NCBI RefSeq assembly: GCF_001423425.1
Contig: NZ_LMNX01000003.1
Span: 241,910 to 305,909 of the forward strand
Origin: Rhizobium sp. Leaf306
GTDB lineage: Bacteria > Pseudomonadota > Alphaproteobacteria > Rhizobiales > Rhizobiaceae
DNA length: 64,000 bases
Direction of reading: 5' to 3'
Part shown: in pieces, positions 43,255-51,561 of the stretch
Layout of the letters: each line of letters begins with the position of its first letter
How positions within the stretch are numbered: position 1 is the stretch's first letter
Program-made: the position numbers and the translations under genes
Notes under the pieces: model-generated
The model's input: the letters and a program-made list of their open reading frames with translations, nothing else
What the model was told of the DNA's origin: nothing
The model's database searches: none

Positions 43255-43279
43255 GGAACTTGAATGAGGCGAAACTGTT
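43255..43279 (+). promoter_or_regulatory. EcfG-type promoter candidate (GGAAC-N16-TGTT)
   Basis: GGAAC at 43255-43259 and TGTT at 43276-43279, 16 bases apart, 45 bases before the membrane protein at 43325. Confidence 0.5.
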
Positions 43280-43324
43280 AACGGCGCACTCACGCGTCTG
43301 TGAGGCGCTTTAAGGATCACCATC

Positions 43325-44236
43325 ATGGTAACACCAGTCACAACCCATCTACCGCACGAAACCACTCATGGCGTCTCAGTCAATGCGACGTCGGCACTGA
43401 ACAAAGTATCCTGGGGAGCAATCTTTGCAGGCGTCGTCATCGCGCTTGCAGTGCAGTTCCTGCTCAATCTTCTCGGCGTCGGTCTTGGTGCCGCGGTGCT
43501 TGATCCGGTCACCTCCGACAACCCGACTGCCAGCACCTTCTCAATCGCCGGCGGCATCTGGTTTGTCATCGCCGGGATCATTGCGGCCTTCGTCGGCGGC
43601 TACGTCTCGAGCCGCCTGTCCGGCCGCCCGAGCAACTCGACGGGCGGTTACCATGGTCTGACGACCTGGGCTGTTACAACGCTCGTGGTCCTCTACATGC
43701 TGACAACCTCGATCGGCGCACTCGTCGGCGGCGCATTCAGCGGCCTGTCGAGCGTCATCGGTGGCGTTGGCAAGACGGCAGCAACGGCTGCGTCGACCGC
43801 AGCGCCTGCAATTGCCAATTCCGCCAACCCGATGGCCGGTATCGAGCAGCAGATCCGCAGCACAACCGGTAACGATCCGCAGGCTCTCCAGAACGCTGCA
43901 GTTGCAGCCGTTCAGGCAGCCGTAACCGGCGACCAGGCAAAGGCAGAAGATGCCCGCAACCGTGCCGCTGAAGCAATCGCTCGCTCGCAGAACATCCCGG
44001 TCGAACAGGCTCGCCAGCAGGTTCAGCAGTATGAGGCAACATACCGCGAGAACGTCGAAGCTGCAAAGCAGCAGGCACTTGAAGCCGCAGAAGCCACGGC
44101 AACTGCCGTATCTGCTGGTGCAATCCTTGGCTTCATCGCCCTGGCACTCGGTGCAATCGCCGGCTGGGTCGGTGGCAGCTTCGGGACGAAGAAGAACGTG
44201 GTCGTGACGGAGACCGTCGGTCGCCGCACGGTCTGA
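43325..44236 (+). CDS. Ala/Gly-rich membrane protein with central coiled coil (PhnA-like of rhizobia)
   Basis: A 303-residue protein with four hydrophobic segments: two in VSWGAIFAGVVIALAVQFLLNLL and FSIAGGIWFVIAGIIAAFVGGYV, a third near residue 115 (TTLVVLYMLTTSIGALVGG), and a C-terminal glycine-zipper helix (GAILGFIALALGAIAGWVGGSFG). Between them lies a ~100-residue Ala/Gln/Glu-rich helix likely to form a coiled coil. It resembles proteins often labelled PhnA-like in rhizobia, with no proven function. A stress-type promoter lies upstream and a strong terminator downstream, so it is a one-gene unit. Confidence 0.78.
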   Translation: MVTPVTTHLPHETTHGVSVNATSALNKVSWGAIFAGVVIALAVQFLLNLLGVGLGAAVLDPVTSDNPTASTFSIAGGIWFVIAGIIAAFVGGYVSSRLSGRPSNSTGGYHGLTTWAVTTLVVLYMLTTSIGALVGGAFSGLSSVIGGVGKTAATAASTAAPAIANSANPMAGIEQQIRSTTGNDPQALQNAAVAAVQAAVTGDQAKAEDARNRAAEAIARSQNIPVEQARQQVQQYEATYRENVEAAKQQALEAAEATATAVSAGAILGFIALALGAIAGWVGGSFGTKKNVVVTETVGRRTV

Positions 44237-44257
44237 TCTGACAAGCAAAACAACGAG

Positions 44258-44295
44258 CCCGCGCCAACGGTAGATGCCGATGGCGCGGGTTTTTT
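44258..44295 (+). terminator. Rho-independent terminator
   Basis: CCCGCGCCA and TGGCGCGGG form a 9-bp GC-rich stem followed directly by six T, 22 bases after the membrane protein stop codon. Confidence 0.85.
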
Positions 44296-44380
44296 CATGC
44301 GAACAATGTCTGCTTGAAGTCGTGGCGCAGATCGGCCTCGCCAGCGCATCTGATGGTAACGAGTGCAGAAGGCTTGGTCC

Positions 44381-45172
44381 TCACTGCAGAATCGAGATCT
44401 CCTCACCATCGATACGCAGAACTGTCAGTTTTCCGGAATAGACTGCTCCGGTATCGATCCCGATGCGACCGATCCCATAATCAGGATCTTCCTGCGGCGT
44501 ATGCCCGTGGATTACGATGAGATGTGGAAGTTCAGGCCCTTGCTTGAGGAACGCCCCGCGGATCCACATCATATCCTCATCGCGCTGCTCTTCGATCGGT
44601 ATGGCCGGTGCCACGCCCGCATGAACGAACAGGACTTGGCCGGCCTTGAGGCTGACAGGCAGATCCATAAGAAATGATCGGTGCGTTTCAGGTACCGCCT
44701 CCTGCAAGACGTGCATGAGAGACGCGCCGCTACCTTTGCGGCGGAGGCTCAGATGCTGCAGATCCACGCCGTAGGATGCGAGCGTCTTGTCGCCGCCCAT
44801 TTCCAGCCAGTGCATATACGCTTCGGGACGCTCCAGAAAGCGCAGGAACAGATCGTCGTGGTTGCCGCAAAGCGTCACGCGTTTCAAACCGAGAGCGCTG
44901 GGGCTCGATAGATGTTCGAGCACCTGCGCCGATGCGGGTCCCCGATCGACGTAATCGCCGAGGAGAACAACGAGCCCGGGGCGTCCCAATCGCCTCATGT
45001 CATCCGCAATGACGGCTTCAGCCCTTTTCAGCAGGTCAAGACAGCCGTGAACATCGCCGATCGCGTAAAGCGGGTAGGGTAACGGTTCGCTTCCAAGGTC
45101 GAGCCTTCGCCTGCGCTGCTCGCCAAGTTGCGGTGAGGCGCGCAAGGTCAACCAGCGGATCATCTTTCGCAT
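44381..45172 (-). CDS. PPP-family metallophosphatase (serine/threonine phosphatase-like)
   Basis: A 263-residue calcineurin-like phosphoesterase. The three metal motifs GDVHG, GDYVDRG and GNHD are spaced as in bacterial PrpA/ApaH-like phosphatases, with later His in VLFVHAGVAP and IHGHTP. It may remove phosphate from proteins or cleave dinucleoside polyphosphates. The basic first ~20 residues are not part of the domain. It stands alone, 100 bases from ugd on the same strand, and no kinase is adjacent. Confidence 0.9.
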   Translation of the reverse strand: MRKMIRWLTLRASPQLGEQRRRRLDLGSEPLPYPLYAIGDVHGCLDLLKRAEAVIADDMRRLGRPGLVVLLGDYVDRGPASAQVLEHLSSPSALGLKRVTLCGNHDDLFLRFLERPEAYMHWLEMGGDKTLASYGVDLQHLSLRRKGSGASLMHVLQEAVPETHRSFLMDLPVSLKAGQVLFVHAGVAPAIPIEEQRDEDMMWIRGAFLKQGPELPHLIVIHGHTPQEDPDYGIGRIGIDTGAVYSGKLTVLRIDGEEISILQ

Positions 45173-45273
45173 GCGCCGTAATCCCCGTTCGAAATCCGCC
45201 AGGGATTACGGTCGCTTTGAAGGTTCTTGCTTGTCCCGCTCAAGGCAACACCGCCATGTGCCGGATCCCGGGT

Positions 45274-46578
45274 TCAGATGCTCTTGCCCACACCCGTATA
45301 GGCAAAGCCGTGTGCTTCAACTTCCTGAGCGCGATAGACATTGCGCAAGTCGACGAGAACCGGCGTTTTCATGATGGACTTCAGGCGGTCGAGGTCGAGG
45401 GCTCGGAACGCATTCCACTCGGTCACGAGCACGGCGACATCGGCACCTTCTGCTGCTTCATAGGGTCCCGCTGCGAACTCGATGTCCATCATCTGCTTGG
45501 CATTTGCCATGCCTTCGGGGTCATAGCCGGACACGATCGCGCCGGCATCCTGCAAAGCCTGAACGACGGCAATTGCCGGGCTGTCGCGCATGTCGTCGGT
45601 ATTCGGTTTGAAGGTAAGGCCGAACAGAGCGACTTTCTTGCCGCGCACATCGCCACCGGCAGCGGCGATCACCTTGCGGCCCATGGCACGCTTGCGGCTG
45701 TCGTTGACAGCAATCGTGGTCTCGATCAGACGCACGGGTGCGTCAAAGTCCTGTGCGGTCTTTGCCAGCGCCAGCGTGTCCTTTGGAAAGCAGGATCCGC
45801 CATAGCCCGGACCTGCGTGCAGGAATTTCGATCCGATGCGACCGTCGAGGCCGATCCCGCGCGAGACGTCCTGAACGTCGGCTCCGACCTTCTCGCAAAG
45901 GTCCGCCATCTCGTTGATGAAGGTAATTTTCATGGCGAGAAAACCATTGGCAGCATATTTGATCAATTCGGATGTGCGGCGTGATGTAAACAGCAGCGGC
46001 GACTGGTTTATGAACAGCGGCCGGTAGACCTCGGTCATCACAGCCTTGGCACGGTCATCCGACAGGCCGACAACGATGCGGTCCGGACGTTTAAAGTCAT
46101 CGATCGCTGCCCCTTCGCGCAGGAATTCCGGGTTGGAGACAACGGCGACATCCGCATCCGGATTGGCTTCCCGGATGATCCGCTCGACTTCGTCGCCGGT
46201 GCCGACAGGCACGGTGGACTTCGTCACGACGACGGTAAAGCCCTTGATCGAAGCTGCGATCTCTTTTGCGGCAGCATAGACGTAACCGAGGTCGGCATGA
46301 CCATCGCCACGACGCGAAGGGGTGCCAACAGCGATGAAGATGACGTCGGCTTCGCTGACAGCCGGCGCAAGCTCGGTCGTGAAGGAAAGACGGCCGGACC
46401 TGGCATTGCTTTCGACCAAGGCATCAAGGCCGGGCTCGAAGATCGGGATGACGCCATTCTTCAGGGCATCGATCTTTTCCGCGGCCTTGTCGACGCAGAT
46501 CACGTCATGGCCGAAATCTGCAAAACACGCTCCGGACACAAGCCCGACATAGCCCGATCCAACCATTACGATACGCAT
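45274..46578 (-). CDS. ugd: UDP-glucose 6-dehydrogenase
   Basis: A 434-residue enzyme that oxidises UDP-glucose to UDP-glucuronate for capsule, exopolysaccharide and LPS sugars. It has the N-terminal NAD site MVGSGYVGLVSGACFADFGHDV, VVTKSTVPVGTGDEV, the catalytic cysteine in PGYGGSCFPKDTLAL and the C-terminal UDP domain (LFGLTFKPNTDDMRDSPA). Full length for the family. In rhizobia this gene (also called rkpK) is needed for polysaccharide production, so it could supply the glycan genes at 20-29 kb though it is 16 kb away. Confidence 0.95.
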   Translation of the reverse strand: MRIVMVGSGYVGLVSGACFADFGHDVICVDKAAEKIDALKNGVIPIFEPGLDALVESNARSGRLSFTTELAPAVSEADVIFIAVGTPSRRGDGHADLGYVYAAAKEIAASIKGFTVVVTKSTVPVGTGDEVERIIREANPDADVAVVSNPEFLREGAAIDDFKRPDRIVVGLSDDRAKAVMTEVYRPLFINQSPLLFTSRRTSELIKYAANGFLAMKITFINEMADLCEKVGADVQDVSRGIGLDGRIGSKFLHAGPGYGGSCFPKDTLALAKTAQDFDAPVRLIETTIAVNDSRKRAMGRKVIAAAGGDVRGKKVALFGLTFKPNTDDMRDSPAIAVVQALQDAGAIVSGYDPEGMANAKQMMDIEFAAGPYEAAEGADVAVLVTEWNAFRALDLDRLKSIMKTPVLVDLRNVYRAQEVEAHGFAYTGVGKSI

Positions 46579-46810
46579 GAAATCTCCTGAGAATTGGGTC
46601 GCTTATATTTGCGCAAGTTAAAATGTAGTAGGTCAGGCTAAAGATTGTCGATGTAAATTGATTCCAAGCATTCCTTACATGCCTCCTTATGTTTTCTTGC
46701 AAGCAAAAGGCAAAGGGTTTGCTGCGTTATAGTTACCCCCGATGACAAGTTTTTTCTCTTCCGCACGGTGAAGTTCATATTCGCGAAATTGCATTTGCAA
46801 ATACGAGACA

Positions 46811-47830
46811 TCAGGGTGTAGCGAGAGCCATCAGCATGTCATGGTTTTGGGGCGAGAGCGGTATGCCATTTGCGAGGGCAGCCTTTCGAGTGTTATGTCT
46901 CCGCTCCCCGGGAAGACGATCTTGACCGGCATCGAGGACAAGGTCGCAGATCTGCGCAACACGGTCGGCAAAAGCGTAATTGCCGCCCCGCTCGGGATCG
47001 ATAACCACAAAAAACTGGCCAGTGAATGGCGTCTGCGCACCCTTGTGGCCACTCCAGTCGAACTCACCTGAAAAATAGCCGCCGGTCAGGGCCGCACTGA
47101 GGATTTCGATCATCAACGCGATCGAATTGCCTTTATGCCCGCCGAATGGCAGCAGAGCACCGCCGTCAAGAATTGCCTTCGGGTCGGTTGTCGGTTCTCC
47201 GTTGCGGTCGACACCCATGCCGGGCTTCAGGTCATGCCCGGCGCGTGCCGCGATCTGCACGTCGCCGTGAGCGATCGCTGAAGACGCCTGATCGAAGACG
47301 AATGGAGCAGAGCCCGCGCGCGGCGAGGCGAAGGCAATCGGGTTGGTGCCAAACACCGCCTTGTGGCCACCGTGCGGTACAACACAGGCCATGCTGTTGA
47401 CGACGCTCAGGGCGACAAGCCCCTCATCCGCAAACGGTTCGACATCCGGCCAAAGCGCGCTGAAGTGATGCGAGCGACGGATAGCAAGGACCGCAACGCC
47501 GTTGGCTTTGACTTTTTCGATCAGGTGGGACCGCGCGGCGAAGAACGCCGGCTGGGTAAATCCGCCCTTGGCATCGACGCGGAGAAAGGCCGGGGCGACG
47601 TCCTCCACCTCCGGCACGGCTTTGCCATCGACCCAGCCGCTCTTCAGAGAGGATACATATCCCGGCATGCGGAAAATCCCGTGACTCAAAGAGCCATCCC
47701 GCTCACAGCCGGCACAGTTTTCGGCAAGGATCTGGGCATTTGGCTCAGATACGCCGTTGCGAACGAAAATCGTCTTCAGCAAAGCGACCAGATCGTCAAA
47801 GCCGATATGGATGGCAGCACTTTCTGTCAT
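46811..47830 (-). CDS. Malate/L-lactate-type dehydrogenase (Ldh_2 family)
   Basis: A 339-residue NAD(P)-dependent oxidoreductase of the family that includes sulfolactate, ureidoglycolate, 2,3-diketogulonate and delta-1-piperideine-2-carboxylate reductases. Visible signatures are GCERDGSLSHGIFRMPGYV at the start, AVLAIRRSHHFSALW (catalytic His), HGGHKAVFGTNPIAFASPR and LPFGGHKGNSIALMIEIL. GCERDG and SHGIFRMPGY are closest in feel to the ketimine/piperideine-carboxylate reductase branch. AGGAGAG precedes the ATG. It is divergent from the FdhF-like gene; substrate not settled. Confidence 0.88.
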   Translation of the reverse strand: MTESAAIHIGFDDLVALLKTIFVRNGVSEPNAQILAENCAGCERDGSLSHGIFRMPGYVSSLKSGWVDGKAVPEVEDVAPAFLRVDAKGGFTQPAFFAARSHLIEKVKANGVAVLAIRRSHHFSALWPDVEPFADEGLVALSVVNSMACVVPHGGHKAVFGTNPIAFASPRAGSAPFVFDQASSAIAHGDVQIAARAGHDLKPGMGVDRNGEPTTDPKAILDGGALLPFGGHKGNSIALMIEILSAALTGGYFSGEFDWSGHKGAQTPFTGQFFVVIDPERGGNYAFADRVAQICDLVLDAGQDRLPGERRHNTRKAALANGIPLSPQNHDMLMALATP

Positions 47831-48045
47831 GTTCTCTCCTGCGTAGCCGTTCCGCTCGGTATCTAGATGTCGCTTCAGTTCGGCGCGAGAATAGCCGCAG
47901 ACGCCGCGCTTTCAATCCCGGTGATGAGAAGTTCCGCGACGGACCACTATAAATCGGAGCCCCTTAGAAGGACGATAGATATTTCCTATCAAGCCATGCT
48001 GTTCTGCCGCTTGATCAAATCGTCCCCGCGACAAATAGATGCAGC

Positions 48046-50340
48046 ATGGATACAGGATTTATCGGTAAAAAATCGTCGGCCGCAGGCGGCTGGGGCGCAT
48101 TGAAAAGCTGCGGCAAGCAGCTGCTGAACAGCGGCTCTCCGCTGTCCGGTGCAAGGGCAATGCTGAAGGCCAATCAGCCTGACGGTTTCGACTGTCCCGG
48201 CTGCGCCTGGGGCGATCCGGAGCATGGCTCCTCGTTCGAATTTTGCGAGAACGGCGTGAAGGCCGTCTCGTGGGAGGCGACCGAAAAACGCGCAACACCG
48301 GCATTCTTTGCTGCCCATACCGTTTCCGAGCTGCGCCGTCAGTCCGACTATGAGCTTGAGCTCAACGGTCGTCTCACCCATCCGATGCGTTACGACGCGG
48401 CAAGCGATCGCTACCTCCCGGTCACATGGCAGGACGCGTTCGCCGAGATCGGCGACATTCTCAAGGGATTCGACAGCCCAGACCGCGCTGAATTCTACAC
48501 GTCCGGCCGCGCCAGCAACGAAGCGGCATTCCTCTACCAGCTGTTCGTGCGCGCCTACGGCACCAATAATTTCCCCGACTGTTCCAACATGTGCCATGAG
48601 GCGAGCGGCGTGGCTCTTCGCCAGTCGATCGGCGTCGGCAAGGGAACGGTCCTGCTCGAGGATTTCGAGAAGGCCGACGCGATCTTCGTGATTGGCCAGA
48701 ACCCGGGTACCAACCATCCGCGCATGCTGGGCGACCTGCGGCGCGCGGCGGTCCGCGGTGCCCAGATCGTCGTCTTCAACCCGGTCAAGGAGCGCGGTCT
48801 GGAGCGGTTCTCGGACCCGCAGGACAAGCTGCAGATGCTGCGTGGCGGCGCGACCGATATCGCCAGCGACTATCTTCAGCCCCAACTGGGCGGCGATATG
48901 GCCGCCGTGCGCGGGATGTCGAAAGCGGTTCTGGCCGCGGAAGCAGCAGCTGTTGCAGCCGGCCGTCCGTCCGTGCTCGATCACGCGTTTATCGCCGAAC
49001 ACTGCGAAGGCTTCGACGCCTATCTGGCCGCGGTCGAGGCAACCAGCTGGGATGAGATCATCTCGCAGTCTGGCCTGACCCGCGAAGCGATCGAACGCGC
49101 TGCAGACGTCTACATGCAGGCAGAGCGCGTCATCTGCACCTGGGCCATGGGTATCACCCAGCATCTGCACTCGGTCGCGACCATTCGCGAAATCTCGAAC
49201 TTCATGTTCCTGCGCGGCAATGTCGGCAAGCCGGGAGCCGGACTGTGCCCTGTGCGCGGTCATTCCAATGTTCAGGGCGACCGGACGGTCGGTATCAACG
49301 AAAAGCCTCCGGCTGCCTTCCTCGACGCGCTCGAGAAAGAATTCGGGTTCGCGGTGCCGCGCGCCAATGGTCATAACGTGATCGCCGCAATCGGCGCGAT
49401 GCTGGATGGTTCCGCACAGGCGTTCATCGGGCTCGGCGGCAATTTTGCCCGTGCCACGCCCGATAGCGCACTGGTCGAGCAGGCGCTTCGCAAGCTCAAA
49501 CTCACCGTGCATGTCGCGACCAAGCCCAACCATTCGCATCTGATGCCGGGCGATGTCTCATTCATCCTGCCCTGCCTTGGCCGCACCGAGATCGATCTTA
49601 ACTCTGCCGGCAATTCGCAGCTCGTCAGCGTCGAGGATTCGATGAGCATGGTGCATGGCTCGGCCGGCATCAACAGGCCTGCCTCGCCGCATCTTCTCTC
49701 GGAAGTGGCGATCGTTGCCGGCATGGCCGCGTCCACCGTCGGCTCAGACATGATCAACTGGGCGGCTCTGGCCGACGATTACGACCTGATCCGCAAGCAT
49801 ATCGAGGCGACCATTCCGGGCTTTGAGGATTTCAACGCGCGTCTGCGCAAGCCGCGCGGCTTCCACCTGCGCAACACGGCTGCCCATCGCGAGTGGGTCA
49901 CCCCGACGGGTAAGGCATCCTTCTCCGATATCGCCCTGCCGTCCGAGACCGTCAATCAGGCCGCCCTCAAGCGGCACGATCACTTTGCGCTGCAGACGTT
50001 CCGCTCGCATGACCAGTACAACACGACGGTCTACGGTCTCGACGATCGCTATCGTGGCGTTTACGGCGAAAGACAGGTCATCTTCATGCACCCCGAGGAC
50101 GTGAAGGCGCTGTCCGCAAAGGCTGGGGAACGCGTCGACGTCGTCTGCGAGTACACTGACGGCATCGCCCGCGTTGCATCTGATTTCCGCCTTGTTCCCT
50201 ACGACATTCCGCGGGGCAGCATCGCCGGCTATTATCCCGAACTGAATGTTCTCGTGCCGATCGGAAGCGCGGGCGAAGAGAGCGATACGCCCACATCCAA
50301 ATCGGTGATGGTCTCCGTTCGCCGTCGCGAGGCGGCGTGA
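48046..50340 (+). CDS. FdhF/YdeP-family molybdopterin oxidoreductase
   Basis: A 764-residue formate-dehydrogenase-like protein. The N-terminus has FDCPGCAWGDPEHGSSFEFCENG, the YdeP-type 4Fe-4S cysteine pattern, unlike the CxxCxxxC of FdhF. The active-site region reads DCSNMCHEASGVALRQSIGVGKGT, where FdhF enzymes carry a selenocysteine or cysteine. NPVKERGLERF, TWAMGITQHLHSV and VRGHSNVQGDRTVG bind the bis-MGD cofactor, and a C-terminal molydop_binding domain ends the chain. YdeP proteins are linked to acid resistance, but their reaction is not firmly known. A 96-residue partner overlaps by four bases. Confidence 0.9.
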   Translation: MDTGFIGKKSSAAGGWGALKSCGKQLLNSGSPLSGARAMLKANQPDGFDCPGCAWGDPEHGSSFEFCENGVKAVSWEATEKRATPAFFAAHTVSELRRQSDYELELNGRLTHPMRYDAASDRYLPVTWQDAFAEIGDILKGFDSPDRAEFYTSGRASNEAAFLYQLFVRAYGTNNFPDCSNMCHEASGVALRQSIGVGKGTVLLEDFEKADAIFVIGQNPGTNHPRMLGDLRRAAVRGAQIVVFNPVKERGLERFSDPQDKLQMLRGGATDIASDYLQPQLGGDMAAVRGMSKAVLAAEAAAVAAGRPSVLDHAFIAEHCEGFDAYLAAVEATSWDEIISQSGLTREAIERAADVYMQAERVICTWAMGITQHLHSVATIREISNFMFLRGNVGKPGAGLCPVRGHSNVQGDRTVGINEKPPAAFLDALEKEFGFAVPRANGHNVIAAIGAMLDGSAQAFIGLGGNFARATPDSALVEQALRKLKLTVHVATKPNHSHLMPGDVSFILPCLGRTEIDLNSAGNSQLVSVEDSMSMVHGSAGINRPASPHLLSEVAIVAGMAASTVGSDMINWAALADDYDLIRKHIEATIPGFEDFNARLRKPRGFHLRNTAAHREWVTPTGKASFSDIALPSETVNQAALKRHDHFALQTFRSHDQYNTTVYGLDDRYRGVYGERQVIFMHPEDVKALSAKAGERVDVVCEYTDGIARVASDFRLVPYDIPRGSIAGYYPELNVLVPIGSAGEESDTPTSKSVMVSVRRREAA

Positions 50341-50627
50341 CGGGAAACCCGCCGGATCCAGACCGGTTTATGGCGCTCACTGCCAGGCTGCAACAGCAGG
50401 ATCCCCGCCTCAGCGGCATTCAGGCGGGGATGATCATTGCCCTCGATCTCGATGTTGCCAAGGACAGCCGCAGCTTTTCGCGGCTGTTCGGCATCGAGCA
50501 TTCGATCGTTCTGCGTGAACTGACGGAGATTCCGGGTGCCTGGCTTCAGGTCACCAGCAAGGATGAACGCACGCTCAGGACATTTTACCGCAGGCCTGAC
50601 GACGGGGCGGCTGTTCCCGTCGAATAA
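50337..50627 (+). CDS. Small partner protein of the FdhF/YdeP enzyme
   Basis: A 96-residue soluble protein (MTGNPPDPDRFMALTARLQQ...) with predicted helices and a middle strand pair, ending in a charged tail. Its ATG lies in the stop codon of the molybdoenzyme gene, so it is translationally coupled and likely acts with it, as an assembly chaperone or regulator. No cysteines or cofactor motifs. Family not recognised. Confidence 0.7.
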   Translation: MTGNPPDPDRFMALTARLQQQDPRLSGIQAGMIIALDLDVAKDSRSFSRLFGIEHSIVLRELTEIPGAWLQVTSKDERTLRTFYRRPDDGAAVPVE

Positions 50628-51232
50628 AAAGCTTTGGTGGAGGCGGTTGCAACCTCCTTCCCACGCTGACCTTCGGTGCGGGCATGAGGACGTCATGTCT
50701 CACCATGGTCCCATTGCCTATAAGGTGCTGCAATCGAAGTCCGGGTGATCGAGCCCGGGCTTCTGTGCGTCGGTGACTGGTATCCACACGGCAAATTCCG
50801 TCGCCTCCATCTCTCGCATCGCTCAATGGCGGGACATTCCTGCCGTGCGCGTGGGTTCGTTCGTCTTGTATCCGCCGACGTTCGCCAACCTCGTTAATGA
50901 TGCTTTCCCTAAGTGCTGTGCTAGCTGGCGAGTTGTCTCAACCTTGCGACGCTTGTTGTCGCCGCAATGGCACTTTCTGCGTCTTGCTTCGTTTCAGTTG
51001 CGATCTTGACTGAGGTTGTGTCCCTGAAAGTCGTGACAGTCAGATCTGTGCATTGCAGCAACGAGTGAAAGGGCTGTCGGCGCTGTCGATGGTGCTTTGC
51101 TCGTGACCGCGAGGATTGTGCGTTGCAACTAACTTCTTGCGGTTGCAGAGGTTTTTCCGCACGGGCCTGGAACTTATCTCATTTGTAAGAAAGTGATGAC
51201 CCGCCTCTTGAAGCTTGCATCGCATCGACCAA
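50628..51232. other. 600-base stretch without a convincing gene
   Basis: Frames here are short and lack ribosome-binding sites. I looked for a cobalamin riboswitch ahead of the B12-dependent eutBC genes and did not see the B12-box pattern. The stretch from about 50880 to 51180 has a lower GC content than its surroundings. Confidence 0.5.
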
Positions 51233-51487
51233 ATGATGGCCGTCACTGAGAAGTTTGAGTTTGTCATGCCCGCATTTATGGAAAAGACCTTCGGCCCCAC
51301 GGAACTTGAAGTCCTCGATATCGTACTCGAGAATTGGCGAGCGAAGTATCATCTCGAGAGGAGCGATCCGGACGTCAGTATCGCGGCTGCGGTCATGATC
51401 AACCTGTTCCGGGAAGGCAATCACACGATTCCGGAACTGGAAACAGCGCTTGCCGGCCACAAAGCGCTCGCTGATCTCATTTCATGA
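51233..51487 (+). CDS. Small helical protein, unknown function
   Basis: An 84-residue protein (MMAVTEKFEFVMPAFMEKTFG...). Most of it looks alpha-helical, with PTELEVLDIVLENWRAKYHL and VSIAAAVMINLFREGNHTIPELETAL as strong amphipathic helices. It precedes eutB by 75 bases on the same strand. The start is weak: neither of two adjacent ATG codons has a clear SD. Coding potential is better than chance because the frame has high GC at third positions and no neighbours overlap. Not recognised. Confidence 0.55.
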   Translation: MMAVTEKFEFVMPAFMEKTFGPTELEVLDIVLENWRAKYHLERSDPDVSIAAAVMINLFREGNHTIPELETALAGHKALADLIS

Positions 51488-51561
51488 CGCTTGCCGCTTG
51501 CATCGGTCGGAGCCTGGCGTGATGATGGACGTAATGTTCCTCTGAGCCGGTAAATCGCCTG

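Noticed and set aside
47989..49539. Minus-strand open frame of 516 codons opposite the FdhF/YdeP gene
   Set aside because: It is antisense to a gene with clear family motifs, has an Arg/His/Gly-heavy composition and no domain, and is a typical high-GC shadow.
50628..51232. Cobalamin riboswitch expected before eutBC
   Set aside because: I did not find the B12-box pattern or its surrounding stems on reading; a covariance search would be needed to exclude it fully.
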